From: Salinirubrum litoreum
GTDB taxonomy: Archaea; Halobacteriota; Halobacteria; Halobacteriales; Haloferacaceae
Assembly (NCBI RefSeq): GCF_020567425.1
Contig: NZ_JAJCVJ010000003.1
Location: 372,001-436,000, forward strand
Reading direction: 5' to 3'
DNA: 64,000 bases
Positions within the stretch are counted from its first letter, which is position 1. Each line of letters begins with the position of its first letter. Below, piece after piece: positions 1-8,946 of this stretch. The notes beneath the pieces were generated by a model that made no database searches, was not told where the DNA came from, and saw only the letters and a list, made by a program, of their open reading frames with translations. The position numbers and the translations under genes are program-made.

Positions 1-737
1 CCGAGCAGGGTGACCGTCGCGCCGACGCGCCGTTCTTCGGCGAGTATCTCCGTCTTCGGGCTGCCAGACCGGACGTTGACGGCTGTCTCGACGCCCATCC
101 GGACCGAGAGGTCCTCGGCGAGCGACTGGAGGCGATCGTGGGGGGCCGCCGCAGACTCGCCAGTCCGCTCTTCGCTCCCCCGGACGTGGAGGAGGTTCAC
201 CCGTCGCGTCGCCCCGCGCAGACGGGGCAGGAAGTCGTAGGCGCGCTCGGCGTTGTCGGAGAAGTCGGTCACGTACAACACGTCCCGGAAGAGATGTTCG
301 TGTGCGACGCGGTGTGTGCCGTCGGCCGGGTCGATCCGCTCGACGAGCAGTGGGACGACGGCGGTCCGCGCGACGTTCCTGACCGTGTCGCCGATCAGCC
401 GGTTCCGCAACGGGCTCTGCCCGCGCGACCCGACGACGATCATGTCGGCCGGCAGGCGCTCGGCGAGACCGTTGATCCGGCGGAAGGGCGCGCCGCGTGC
501 GACGTGCGTCTCCACGTCGAAGCCGGCCTCCTCGAAGACGGCCCGCTGTCTGCGGAGTGCGGACTCCGCGTCGGCCGCGCTGTCCAGTCCCGGGAGGCCG
601 CTCCCGACGGTGTCGGGAACGACGGTGAACAGGTGGACCTCCCGGACACCGATGGTGGCGAGGCACTCCAGACACGTCCGCGACTCGACGGCAGCCTCGC
701 TCGCGGCGGAGAGGTCCGTCGCGAAGACGATGCGCAT
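1..737 (-). CDS. Tandem universal stress protein (UspA x2), 3' end outside window
   Basis: Translating the minus strand from the ATG at 737 gives an open frame that leaves the window at base 1, so about 245 residues are visible. Two UspA folds follow one another. The first has the nucleotide-binding signature GSRGQSPLRNRLIGDT near residue 125. The second starts near residue 165 (DVLYVTDFSDNAERAY) and is cut before its own signature. Usp proteins are cytoplasmic ATP-binding or dimerisation modules linked to stress and transport. A TATA-like stretch (CGATTTACC, about 785-795) suits a short-leader transcript. The C-terminus cannot be judged. The family is certain; the ligand and role are not. 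Confidence 0.9.
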   Translation of the reverse strand, partial: MRIVFATDLSAASEAAVESRTCLECLATIGVREVHLFTVVPDTVGSGLPGLDSAADAESALRRQRAVFEEAGFDVETHVARGAPFRRINGLAERLPADMIVVGSRGQSPLRNRLIGDTVRNVARTAVVPLLVERIDPADGTHRVAHEHLFRDVLYVTDFSDNAERAYDFLPRLRGATRRVNLLHVRGSEERTGESAAAPHDRLQSLAEDLSVRMGVETAVNVRSGSPKTEILAEERRVGATVTLL

Positions 738-877
738 AGCAACAGCAGGCACTGGAGACACATATACTGTCGCGGCGTCCTGCGTGGTAAATCGCCTCGG
801 GGTCAAGCACCGGGGCATCCGCCTTGTTTATCTGTGAAAACGAGTGAGCCCGCTCGCCGACGATCGCGACGGCTCCG

Positions 878-1912
878 TCAGTCAGCAGTCGCCGTGTCTG
901 CACCCGGCGTCTCGGCGCGGAGTTCACGAACGCTCGTGACGATGACGGCCCCGCTCACGAGGAGCGCGGCCCCGAGGATGATCACGAGGCTGACGACGTC
1001 GAACACCTCGATGCCGAGGTAGCCGCCGACCTGGCGGACGGCGACCGCGATGGCACCGAGCAGCAGCATGGCGCCGAAGTACACCTTGATGTCGTCCTCG
1101 TTCACGAGGCTGGTCGCCCCGGCACCGATCCGGGCACCGAGTGCGCTCCCGGCGAGCAACGGCGCGACGATCGAGAGGTCGACCGCGCCGGACTGTGCGT
1201 AGAGGAACGACCCGATTCCGCCCGAGAAGACGATCTCGAACAGGTCGGTCCCCACGGCGACCGGGACCGGGACGCCGACGAGGTAGAACAGCGCCGGCAT
1301 CCGGATGAAGCCGCCACCGACCCCGAGGAACCCGGACAGGAGACCGGTCGCGAACGCGACGCCCAGCACCATCCACAGCGAGACGGTGAACCCGCCCCGG
1401 ACGGAGATCATCGGGGGGACGTCGTACGACTGGATCTTCTGTGCGATCGCCGGGATGTCGTCGCCGTCGTCCTCGTCGGCCTCGTCGACGTCGTGTGACA
1501 GCCCGCCACCGCCGCCCTTGAGGGCAGTGTAGGTGACGAACGCCCCGATCGACCCGAGCAGGAGCACGTACGCGATACTCACCACGCTCCCCGCGAGCCC
1601 GAGGTGTTGGAGGTACTCCAACCCGATCTTGCCGACCTCGATCCCGGCGGTCGTCCCGGCGATCATCAGGACGCCGAGTTTGTAGTCGACCTGCCCGAGG
1701 TCGCGGTGTTTCAGCGTCGCGATGACCGAGGTCCCGAACACGAACGCGAGGCCGGACCCGACCGCGACGTTCGCGTCGTAGCCCATCACGAGCAGTGCGG
1801 GCGTGACGAGGAACGACCCGCCCATCCCGAAGAAGCCGAACAGGATGCCGATGAGCAGGCCGAACCCGGTGAACATCGCCAGTAACTCGACGGCGATACC
1901 GAACACCTCCAT
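878..1912 (-). CDS. TauE/SafE (TSUP) family membrane exporter
   Basis: This is a 344-residue polytopic membrane protein with two homologous halves. The first begins LIGILFGFFGMGGSFLVTPA and the second has LLSGFLGVGGGFIRMPALF, the paired glycine-rich signature of the TSUP/TauE-SafE family, which exports sulfite, sulfoacetate or related small anions. An acidic cytoplasmic loop (DVDEADEDDGDD, about residues 145-156) separates the halves. A GTG six bases upstream (1918) overlaps the stop of the small gene before it by 4 nt; I chose the ATG at 1912. It is the second gene of a two-gene operon with the 49-residue membrane protein. Its position near an HTH regulator often seen with sulfur genes suggests sulfur-compound export, which is inference. 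Confidence 0.9.
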   Translation of the reverse strand: MEVFGIAVELLAMFTGFGLLIGILFGFFGMGGSFLVTPALLVMGYDANVAVGSGLAFVFGTSVIATLKHRDLGQVDYKLGVLMIAGTTAGIEVGKIGLEYLQHLGLAGSVVSIAYVLLLGSIGAFVTYTALKGGGGGLSHDVDEADEDDGDDIPAIAQKIQSYDVPPMISVRGGFTVSLWMVLGVAFATGLLSGFLGVGGGFIRMPALFYLVGVPVPVAVGTDLFEIVFSGGIGSFLYAQSGAVDLSIVAPLLAGSALGARIGAGATSLVNEDDIKVYFGAMLLLGAIAVAVRQVGGYLGIEVFDVVSLVIILGAALLVSGAVIVTSVRELRAETPGADTATAD

Positions 1913-1914
1913 GC

Positions 1915-2064
1915 TCACAGCCCCCTGATCAGATCAGTCACCCGCTTTGCGAGTGCAGACTCCAACAGTCCGTAGCCGACGTACAGTACGATCGCTTCGA
2001 GTAACACGAGTCCGATCAACACGGCGGCCTGCGTGTTGCCGCCGAGCGTCTCGATCCCGAACAT
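1915..2064 (-). CDS. Small membrane protein (DUF7512-like) paired with TSUP exporter
   Basis: This 49-residue protein starts MFGIETLGG and carries a single hydrophobic segment (about residues 13-32) followed by a short basic-amphipathic tail (KRVTDLIRGL). Longer upstream starts in frame give an implausible N-terminus, so the ATG at 2064 is preferred. Its stop overlaps or abuts the start of the TSUP exporter gene, so the two are translationally coupled. Similar tiny one-helix proteins sit next to TSUP exporters in other haloarchaea (DUF7512 from memory; not searched). It may be an accessory subunit. The operator-like palindrome at 2152-2164 lies about 90 bases upstream. Confidence 0.72.
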   Translation of the reverse strand: MFGIETLGGNTQAAVLIGLVLLEAIVLYVGYGLLESALAKRVTDLIRGL

Positions 2065-2151
2065 CACTGGACCCTCACCCGCTGAGATTGCTGCATTGGT
2101 GGATTTCCTCTCGACTCCCCCTAACCGGTGGGTAGCTATAATAGTTTTGCA

Positions 2152-2164
2152 ATTGTGCCACAAT
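2152..2164. promoter_or_regulatory. Operator-like palindrome upstream of the exporter operon
   Basis: ATTGTG-C-CACAAT is a perfect 6-bp inverted repeat with a one-base centre. On the minus strand an AT-rich TATA-like stretch (CTATTATAG, about 2137-2145) lies just downstream of it, then the start of the small membrane gene at 2064. Placement directly upstream of TATA is typical of a transcription-factor site. The HTH protein encoded at 2684 is a candidate ligand but this is not shown. Confidence 0.5.
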
Positions 2165-2683
2165 ACTATATTCCCGCAACGCACGGGTGGTGACTCGTAA
2201 CGTACCGATAACTACGAGATGTCGCTATTCACCGTGCAGAAACGCTAAAGTTGCAGTCGAGCAAACAGCAAATCGCGCGGGGTGGGCTGTCAGGAGATAA
2301 CCGGAGATTTGGTTGTGCGTGTAATGAACAACTTCCGGGCGCGTCGCGTGATCGAGAGTTCGGCCCACCGTTCACTCCCAAAGTACGTCGGCGTGGTCGG
2401 CGACACCGAGGCGGGTGGCGAGTGGCGACCGAACAGGTACGGAGTTCCCGTCACTGGCTGTGGACCTGCTCGGATCCGGACTCGAGCGACGTCGTGACCG
2501 CGCGGATCGGACTCTTGTTCGTGCCCGACAGCCGTGCTTCTGGCCGGAATCGGCCTCACCGGGAGCACCGGCCGCCGTGACGCCGAGAGGTCGGGCCCTC
2601 GGTAACCGTGGCCGTGCCACCGTAGAATTGTAAATACTACACACAACTCTTTTGTCGGAGCGCGCCCAAGCGTACGTACACAC
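2165..2683. other. Intergenic region between exporter operon and HTH gene
   Basis: There are 519 bases without a convincing gene. The open frames on both strands have compositions unlike neighbouring proteins (Arg/Ser/Pro-rich, few acidic residues). A TATA-like element TTGTAAATA (2628-2636) probably serves the HTH gene that starts at 2684. Confidence 0.6.
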
Positions 2684-3082
2684 ATGCCGGACTCGATGTC
2701 TGAACAACTCCAGCAGGACATGGTCTGTGAGAGCCTGCTTGAGTGTTTCCACGGACTGAAGCAACTCGACAGGGAGTGTTACAGCGCGCTGGTCGACGCG
2801 ACGGAACCGCTCACCGTCGACGATCTCGCCGACGCGGTCGACCGCGAACGCTCGACCGCGTATCGGTCGGTCCAGCGGTTGGTCTCGGCGGGATTCATCC
2901 AGAAAGAACAGGTCAACTACGAGAACGGCGGCTACTACCACGTCTACCGCCCGACCGACCCGTCACAGATCGCCGACGACATGCAACGCCTGTTGAACGA
3001 CTGGTACGCGAAGATGGGACAGCTCATCGGCGAGTTCGAGCGCAAGTACGAGAACGCCGACCGCGTCCTCTTGGAGAACTGA
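2684..3082 (+). CDS. HTH transcriptional regulator (TrmB/winged-helix type)
   Basis: This is a 132-residue protein, or 128 if the ATG at 2696 is used. A winged helix-turn-helix spans about residues 30-90: LTVDDLADAVDRERSTAYRS is the recognition helix region and a beta wing (YENGGYYHVYRP) follows. A C-terminal helix (residues 98-130) probably mediates dimerisation. No ligand domain is present. A conserved Cys (MVCESLLECFHG, two cysteines early in the protein) could be redox sensitive. Relatives are often near sulfur-transfer and TSUP genes in haloarchaea, so control of the neighbouring exporter operon is plausible. The DNA-binding role is sound; the regulon is inferred. Confidence 0.8.
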   Translation: MPDSMSEQLQQDMVCESLLECFHGLKQLDRECYSALVDATEPLTVDDLADAVDRERSTAYRSVQRLVSAGFIQKEQVNYENGGYYHVYRPTDPSQIADDMQRLLNDWYAKMGQLIGEFERKYENADRVLLEN

Positions 3083-3096
3083 CTCCGACTCGTCCG

Positions 3097-3699
3097 ATGG
3101 CTGCAGACGGCTCGCTCGACGTCGACACGTTCACGCCGGTGTGGACCGCAGGCTGGCAGTGGCCGTGGGCCGTGGTGCTCGCACTGATGCTCGGAGGGAA
3201 CTTCCTCCTCGCAGCGGACAGACCCCTGCTCGGCACCGCAGTCCTGTTCGGTGGTCCCGCACTCGCGGTCGCCGGCGTCCGTGCGGTCAGCGCCGAGAGT
3301 GCGGCCGTCCGTCGAGCCGCGGTCGAGAAGATCCGCGCGACTGCCGCCGAGACGGTCGGCGTCGACCCCGACGACCCGTCGGTGTACACGCTGTCCGGTG
3401 GGCGCGGATCCGTCGTCGGTCTGGACGCCGCGAAGCGGTACGAGACGACCGTGCTGTTCGTCGGGGAGTCGTCGGTGTCGGTCCACGACGGGGAGGTGAA
3501 CCTCCTCGCGACGTCGTGGCGACTGGCCGACGACGCGGAGACGCTCGCGTGCGATCGGATCGACGAGGTCACGTACAGTGACGGGGCAGTCGTGGTCTCG
3601 CTCGACGACGGAACGCGTCGGACGTACCCGAGTGACTCCCGGCCGACCGACGCGCTGGCCGCACTCGCGGCGGCCTCCCCGAGCGCGGCCGTCGTCTGA
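3097..3699 (+). CDS. Hypothetical membrane-anchored protein
   Basis: This 200-residue protein starts at the ATG 15 bases after the HTH gene stop, so it may be co-transcribed. Two hydrophobic segments lie near residues 20-36 and 43-62. A soluble, beta-rich C-terminal region (residues 80-195) resembles PH-like domains: it alternates short strands (TTVLFVGESSVSVHDGEVNL, then EVTYSDGAVVVSLDDG). I do not recognise a family with certainty. Codon use and acidic composition match neighbouring real genes, and the antisense frames look like shadows. Confidence 0.75.
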   Translation: MAADGSLDVDTFTPVWTAGWQWPWAVVLALMLGGNFLLAADRPLLGTAVLFGGPALAVAGVRAVSAESAAVRRAAVEKIRATAAETVGVDPDDPSVYTLSGGRGSVVGLDAAKRYETTVLFVGESSVSVHDGEVNLLATSWRLADDAETLACDRIDEVTYSDGAVVVSLDDGTRRTYPSDSRPTDALAALAAASPSAAVV

Positions 3700-4023
3700 G
3701 TTTTCGCCGCCACCACCGCAGGGGGTACTCTCGCGGTGGCGAGGGAGACGGTGACTACACTCACGACCGGGAAGGTGATGTGGCCGATTGTCGTGACGGC
3801 GACCTGCAGGTAACTCGGCCCGCACGACGGAGCGAGTGACACCACGCGGAGCGGACCGGTCACACTGGACACAGTGTGAAATTTTCAGAATGTCCACAAT
3901 GTTCAGAGAGTTCGGCAGAGCCCAGTCGAGCGTCCGAGGGACCGAACCCGCGTGGTCGTGAGCGCCGATCGCGGTGCGGCGTCGCGGTAGTCGAGTCCGG
4001 CCCGTCGGGACCCAGTGACTCGG
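3700..4023. other. Intergenic region between two convergent genes, with hairpin
   Basis: This 324-base gap lies between a plus-strand gene end and a minus-strand gene end. It has no convincing coding frame. The notable element is the perfect 8-bp inverted repeat at 3860-3879, followed by an A/T-rich run (AATTTTCAGAATG), which could be a transcription stop or a protein site. Confidence 0.55.
3860..3879. repeat. Perfect inverted repeat TCACACTG-GACA-CAGTGTGA
   Basis: Both 8-base arms pair perfectly around a 4-base loop, and AATTTT follows on the plus strand. Since it sits between two gene ends (3699 and 4024), a terminator-like hairpin or a bidirectional transcription end is the simplest reading. 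An operator for an unrecognised small transcript is the alternative. Confidence 0.6.
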
Positions 4024-4827
4024 CTACGCTGTCGTCGTGTGGTCGTCCGGTTCGGGGAGTCCGTGGGCGGCCTCTAAGAGTGCCCCGAACCGGCTGGTGA
4101 ACCGCGTCGCGGGCGCGCCGTCCACGACGTCGTGATCGACCGTCACCGTCAGGTGGAGGAACTCGCGGGTCGTCAGTTCACCGTCGACGAGCCGTGGCCG
4201 CTCGCCGATCCCGCCGACGGTCACCTGCACCGTGTAGTTCGTCGGAGTGATCGCCCACCCACCGCCCGCACCGAACATCCCGACCGAGGTGACGGCGACG
4301 GTGCCTGCCACGGCTTTCCACCGCCGGGGGAACCACTGCGGGAGTCGCCAGACGAGTCGCCGGAGGAACCCGGGGAGTCGCAGTGCGGCGTGCTCGACGG
4401 CCGAGAGATCGGTCGGATCGCGTGATCGCTGGGCGGCCCGAATCTCGTCGTGGAGCGAGCGGACCGAGCGACCGCCGGCGGCTCTGAGGACGTGCGGGAC
4501 GCCGAGTCGGTCGCCGTCGACGGTCGTCTCGACGAGGACGTTCACGTCGACGTCGTCGAAAACGTGGACCCGGCCGCGCCAGTCGCGGTAGGCGTTCATC
4601 CTGGGGTGGTCCGCGAGAGCGCGTGCGAGACAGCAGACGACGAACGCGGTGAAGGAGAGTCGCTCTCCCGTCTCGGCCTCGATGGCGTCGATGCGGGCTC
4701 TCGCCTCGGTCACGTCGACCGTGACGAGGCCGTGGACGTTGCTCCGCCGGCCCGCCGCTCGCATGTAGTCGACCGTCCCCCGGCGGCGCGGCGAGAACGG
4801 CTCGAGACGATCGCCTCGGTCGCGCAT
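4024..4827 (-). CDS. Stand-alone 2-oxoacid dehydrogenase acyltransferase (E2) catalytic-domain protein
   Basis: This 267-residue protein matches the E2 catalytic core (chloramphenicol-acetyltransferase fold). The C-terminal active-site motif is DHDVVDGAPATRF (about residues 228-240), the DHRxxDG signature with Asp in place of Arg. There is no lipoyl domain or E1/E3-binding domain, and no dehydrogenase genes are nearby. An internal stretch (LPGFLRRLVWRLPQWFPRRW) is unusually hydrophobic and basic, as seen in stand-alone archaeal members of this family. The natural acyl acceptor is unknown. The gene is probably monocistronic, facing the plus-strand membrane-protein gene end. Confidence 0.8.
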   Translation of the reverse strand: MRDRGDRLEPFSPRRRGTVDYMRAAGRRSNVHGLVTVDVTEARARIDAIEAETGERLSFTAFVVCCLARALADHPRMNAYRDWRGRVHVFDDVDVNVLVETTVDGDRLGVPHVLRAAGGRSVRSLHDEIRAAQRSRDPTDLSAVEHAALRLPGFLRRLVWRLPQWFPRRWKAVAGTVAVTSVGMFGAGGGWAITPTNYTVQVTVGGIGERPRLVDGELTTREFLHLTVTVDHDVVDGAPATRFTSRFGALLEAAHGLPEPDDHTTTA

Positions 4828-5040
4828 ACCTCACGTCGGTCGGGAGCCACCTTACGTGTTGACCCGGTGTGACGAGTCGACACGCTCTCGTGGGAGCCGA
4901 GCGGTGGGTTCCGAGAGTCGAATAGCACGGCGGAGCCGTGAGCCTGCCGCCGCCGGGGAACGAACGCTGAAGACGCTGAGAGTACAGTGACTGTTTGAGT
5001 TACCCGAAGGCACTTTCCTGTACGGGCGTGTGCTTCGAAC

Positions 5041-6348
5041 GTGAAACGACGAGACGTGCTCTCGACGTGCGGGTTCGGCGTCGGGACGCTCATCTCGGCG
5101 ACGGCTGGCTGTCTCGCCAGCGACGGCCGGCCACTGTCTGACGACGGCGCAGGTGACCCCGCCGGATCTGCAGGCGAGCGGCGACTCGAGGTCGTCCGTG
5201 TCGAGACGCCGACCGACGTCGTCCGACTCAACGACCTGGGCACCTCACCGAGCGTCGACGTCCCGGATGTAAGGTCACTGTCGGACCGCGAACGCACCGT
5301 CGCGACTGCGGCGCTGGACGACGAGTACGAGACCGACGACCTCCCCGACTGGCTCGTCTCGTTCGTCGCCGAGACGCCCTATCTCCGCCGTGACGGGCCG
5401 TACTACGAACTGATCCACGACTTCCCCCGGTACACCATCACGGCCGCAGAGACGACCGCGGACGCGGTGGGCGGACCGATCGCGGACGAAGCGGCCTACC
5501 GGGAGGCGGTGACACACGACGGCGTCGTGACCTCGGGACTACTCCGGATCGCCAGCGAGGACGGCTACAGGACGCTCCGACTCTGGCCGTCGCTACGGGA
5601 GTTTCTCGACAGCCACGAGGGCGTCCGGTACCGCGGCACCGTCTACTCGCTGTCGCTGTCGGTCGAGGACGACGGGCAACCGTACACGGTGACCGCCTCA
5701 CGTGTCTCCCCGACAGACCTCACAGACGAGTCGGTGTACGACGCGACCGAGGCGACCGAGACGGTTCGGGAGGCGGTCCGGGCGGCCGGCGAGACGCAGG
5801 GTGTCTACGCCGGCGACCTACCGGAGCAACTGCTCGAGGCCGTCGCCGCCCACCAGTACGTCTACCTCGACGGCACCTTCTACTGGGCCGGCCTGGAGAA
5901 CCGTGAGGACCTCCCGGTCGACCTCGAGGGGACGGTCACGCAGTCGCAGTTCTCGGAGACGGTGCCGAGAATACGTCTCGTACTCGGCAACCACGGCGAT
6001 CGGGACGTCTCCGTCTTCAGTGGTGCGCCCGCACCGTTCGGTGTCATCGAGATGGAGGCGGTCGACGGCGACGGCGGGTCACTGCTGTGGACCGACGCCT
6101 ACCGGGAGAGTTCCCACGTCAGGACCGACGAGCAGTCCGTCACGTTCGTCAACGCCATCGGACTCACGACGCCGCTCCCGGCGGGCGAGCGTCTCGACCG
6201 GACGTTCGAGGTGGTCGACGCTGTCGCGCCCGGCGAGTACGTCGTGCAGGACGACGTGGGTATCGAGTCTCCCGGGAGCGACGAGGGCGGGACACTCGCC
6301 TATCGGGTGTTCCTGCGGGTGACAGATGGAGCGGCGACCGACGGCTGA
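5041..6348 (+). CDS. Secreted lipoprotein of unknown function
   Basis: This 435-residue protein starts with GTG. The N-terminus KRRDVLSTCGFGVGTLISAT followed by AGC gives a Tat-like twin-arginine and a lipobox with the cysteine at about residue 24, so the protein is exported and lipid-anchored. A C-terminal region (residues 300-430) is beta-rich, with segments such as RIRLVLGNHGDRDVSVFSG and LAYRVFLRV that resemble an Ig-like fold. The middle is unassigned. It converges on the PQQ-propeller gene 23 bases away. No enzyme motif is visible. Confidence 0.82.
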   Translation: MKRRDVLSTCGFGVGTLISATAGCLASDGRPLSDDGAGDPAGSAGERRLEVVRVETPTDVVRLNDLGTSPSVDVPDVRSLSDRERTVATAALDDEYETDDLPDWLVSFVAETPYLRRDGPYYELIHDFPRYTITAAETTADAVGGPIADEAAYREAVTHDGVVTSGLLRIASEDGYRTLRLWPSLREFLDSHEGVRYRGTVYSLSLSVEDDGQPYTVTASRVSPTDLTDESVYDATEATETVREAVRAAGETQGVYAGDLPEQLLEAVAAHQYVYLDGTFYWAGLENREDLPVDLEGTVTQSQFSETVPRIRLVLGNHGDRDVSVFSGAPAPFGVIEMEAVDGDGGSLLWTDAYRESSHVRTDEQSVTFVNAIGLTTPLPAGERLDRTFEVVDAVAPGEYVVQDDVGIESPGSDEGGTLAYRVFLRVTDGAATDG

Positions 6349-6370
6349 TCGGCGGCGAACGACGGACGAC

Positions 6371-7600
6371 TCACGGGACCGGCAGTCGCGCGATGCCCGC
6401 GTCGTCGCGGTAGGCGACGTACAGCGCGTCGTCGGCCGCGTGGACGTGCATCCGACTCCCGTCGGGGTCGTACTGCCACAGCGGCGACCCGTCTCCGGTC
6501 GCGAACGCCCTGATCCGCCGGTCGCTCCCGACGACGAGGGTGCCGTCGACGAGTGTACACGTCTCGACGACCCCCCCGATGGCGATGTCTGTCGTCCGCT
6601 GCCAGCGGCGGGTCCCGTCCCGGTCGAAGCCGTCGATCCGGATCAGGATGCCGCCGTCGGGGTCGTCGACCGAACTCACCGCGAGCACCGTCTCGTCGGT
6701 CGAGACGATCCGTTCGATCTCGTAGCCGCCGGTCCGCCGCCAGCGCTCCTCGCCGGTCTCTCCGTCCAGTGCGACGACGACGCCCGGGCCGTCGCGTGGG
6801 CGGAGTTTGACGTACGCATCGCCGTCGAGGTGGACTGCCCCGCCGAACAGCGTGTCGACCGCCGCGTCGAACTCGGTGCGCCACTGGAGGCTCCCGTCGG
6901 CGAGTGAGCGGAGTTCGACTCCCTCCTCGCTGACCGTCGCGAGTCGGTCGGCGTCGACCGTCAGGCCCCGGTAGCCACCGGGGTCACTCCGCCAGCGGAC
7001 CGCGCCGTCGGCCGGCGAGAGGGCCGCGAGGCGTCGCTCCGACCGCTCGGCCGGGTCCAGCAGGACGAACACGTCCCTCGTGAGACCGGGGAACCGGTAG
7101 GCGCTCGTCACGCGCTCGAAGCGTCGGGTCCCGGTCGCCGCGTCGTAGCCGGTGACGGTGTCGGAACGCGGGTCGAACTGTACGAGCAGCGACCCGGCCC
7201 GCGCCAGGACCGCGCGACTGTGGACACCCTCCTCGTGCCACGCGACCGTCCCGTCCTCGTCGATCGCGTAGAGGTCGCCGTCGGTGCTGTGGGCGTGGAC
7301 GAACCCGTCTGTCGGCGAGACCGTCGGTGCCGTCTCGACCGGGCCGCCGGTCTCCACTGCGAACTCCCGGGTCCCGTCGTCCGCGCCGAACGCGTACACC
7401 CGCTTGTCCTGTGTCCCGAGGACGACACGGTCGGCGGTCGCGACCGGCGGTCCCGCGTTCAGGCGGGCCGCGATGGACTGCCGCCAGAGCGGGCGGACCC
7501 CACGGAGGTCTGTGAGTGTGCTACACCCGGCGAGGCCGCCGACGGCCGCCACACCGAGCGCCGCGAGTGTCTGCCGGCGGGAGTACGTCTGGTCAGTCAC
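6371..7600 (-). CDS. PQQ-binding-like beta-propeller lipoprotein
   Basis: This 409-residue protein has a Tat signal and lipobox (SRRQTLAALGVAAVGGLAGC, Cys at about 26). Repeated PQQ/WD40-like blades follow, each with a G-W/YxF/Y pattern ending in DGxxRWR-type strands (for example DGAVRWRSDPGGYRG and ADGSLQWRTEFDA). The fold is a secreted seven- or eight-blade propeller like BamB, usually involved in protein-protein contact rather than true PQQ catalysis. Its start overlaps the stop of the upstream paralogous gene by 8 nt, so the two form one operon on the minus strand. Confidence 0.88.
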   Translation of the reverse strand: MTDQTYSRRQTLAALGVAAVGGLAGCSTLTDLRGVRPLWRQSIAARLNAGPPVATADRVVLGTQDKRVYAFGADDGTREFAVETGGPVETAPTVSPTDGFVHAHSTDGDLYAIDEDGTVAWHEEGVHSRAVLARAGSLLVQFDPRSDTVTGYDAATGTRRFERVTSAYRFPGLTRDVFVLLDPAERSERRLAALSPADGAVRWRSDPGGYRGLTVDADRLATVSEEGVELRSLADGSLQWRTEFDAAVDTLFGGAVHLDGDAYVKLRPRDGPGVVVALDGETGEERWRRTGGYEIERIVSTDETVLAVSSVDDPDGGILIRIDGFDRDGTRRWQRTTDIAIGGVVETCTLVDGTLVVGSDRRIRAFATGDGSPLWQYDPDGSRMHVHAADDALYVAYRDDAGIARLPVP

Positions 7601-8768
7601 GCCGGGTCACCCCCGAGGCGAGTTTCGTCAATCCGTAGGCCTGTCCGAGGTACACGTCGCCGTCGACGACCGAGAGCCAGTGTACCTCGCCTCCGTCGAG
7701 TCGTCCGTCGAACCGGACCGAGCGGACACGCGTCCCGTCGCGCTCGTGGACGTACAGCACGGTCGGGCCGAAGGGGAGGTCACCCGCCGTGCCGCGAACC
7801 CGATGAGAGCCGCAGACGAGCGTCACGAGTCGGTCACCGACGGGATACGGCCCGTGCGTGATCGGACTCACGAGGTCGTCCTGCCACAGCGGTTCGCCCG
7901 ACTCGCGGTCGAACGCCCGGAGGACGTAGTCGGCACCGCCGACGTAGACGCGGTCGGCGGTGACGAGCGGCCGGGCGAACACCGTGTTCCGGAGGCGACC
8001 CCGCCACGTGACCTCGCCGGTCTCGGCGTCGAGTGCGAGGAGTCGTTCGGCGGGGGTACCGACGACGACCGTCCGGCCGTCCGGGGCGACACCGACGCTC
8101 GAGGCCGCACCCGTGATCGAGCGTTCCCACCTCCGGTCACCGTCGGCCGTGAGGGCGACCAGTCGGCCGGTGACGGTCGGGAAGACGATACCGCCGCCGG
8201 CGACGCCTGGCGCACCGGCGAGCGACGAGGGTATCTCGTGGACGAACCGCTCCTCGCCGGTGTCGGCGTCGAGACCGTGGAGTCGATCCGTGACGTCCTC
8301 CTCCGTGCCGGAGACGGGAACGACGACGCGGTCGCCGAGGTCGACGGGGGCAAACTCCGTCACACCGGGGTCTGCGTCCGCGACGCGACCGATACTGTGT
8401 CGCCACACCTCGTCGCCACTGGCGGCGTCCACGGCGACCGCGAACCCCGAGTCGGCGAACGCGTACGCCCGGCCACCCGAGACGCAGACGGGCGACTTGT
8501 CGCCCTTCGACACAGACACGGCCCACTCGCTCTCGCCGGTATTGGCGTCGACGCCGGCGATCAGTGGGTCGTCGTCGAAGGGGCTGTACGATCCCGTGAG
8601 AAGCGTGCCGTCGACCGTTCCGGCGGCCGGCGACGGCTCACGGGGGCGACCGTGCCAGGCCCGTGTGACCGGGAACTCCTCGCGGCCGCCGGTACAACCG
8701 GCGATGCCGACGCCGAGTGCGAGCGAGGAGACGCCTCGCAGGGCGTCTCTGCGTGTGAAGGAGGGCAT
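7593..8768 (-). CDS. PQQ-binding-like beta-propeller lipoprotein (paralog)
   Basis: This 391-residue protein starts at the ATG at 8768; a longer frame to 9059 exists but lacks a signal there. The N-terminus TRRDALRGVSSLALGVGIAGC is a Tat signal with lipobox. The rest shows at least six PQQ-type blades (for example TGEVTWRGRLRN and SGEPLWQDDLVS). It is the first gene of the pair with the following propeller lipoprotein, and the two probably arose by duplication. Substrate and partner are unknown. Confidence 0.87.
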   Translation of the reverse strand: MPSFTRRDALRGVSSLALGVGIAGCTGGREEFPVTRAWHGRPREPSPAAGTVDGTLLTGSYSPFDDDPLIAGVDANTGESEWAVSVSKGDKSPVCVSGGRAYAFADSGFAVAVDAASGDEVWRHSIGRVADADPGVTEFAPVDLGDRVVVPVSGTEEDVTDRLHGLDADTGEERFVHEIPSSLAGAPGVAGGGIVFPTVTGRLVALTADGDRRWERSITGAASSVGVAPDGRTVVVGTPAERLLALDAETGEVTWRGRLRNTVFARPLVTADRVYVGGADYVLRAFDRESGEPLWQDDLVSPITHGPYPVGDRLVTLVCGSHRVRGTAGDLPFGPTVLYVHERDGTRVRSVRFDGRLDGGEVHWLSVVDGDVYLGQAYGLTKLASGVTRRD

Positions 8769-8946
8769 ACACGAACCACGCCGTCCGGGCAGTGTATCAG
8801 TCTTGTCGTCTCTCCCGTGTCGACAGGGTCGCCCTCGGTCGTCGAAGCCGACACTGCTCTGTCGACCCGTTCGAGCAGGCTCGGCCGTGATCTGCCGGGT
8901 ACGGAACGTCGAGGAGAACGCTCCGCCGTTCAGCGCGGGGAGGCGG

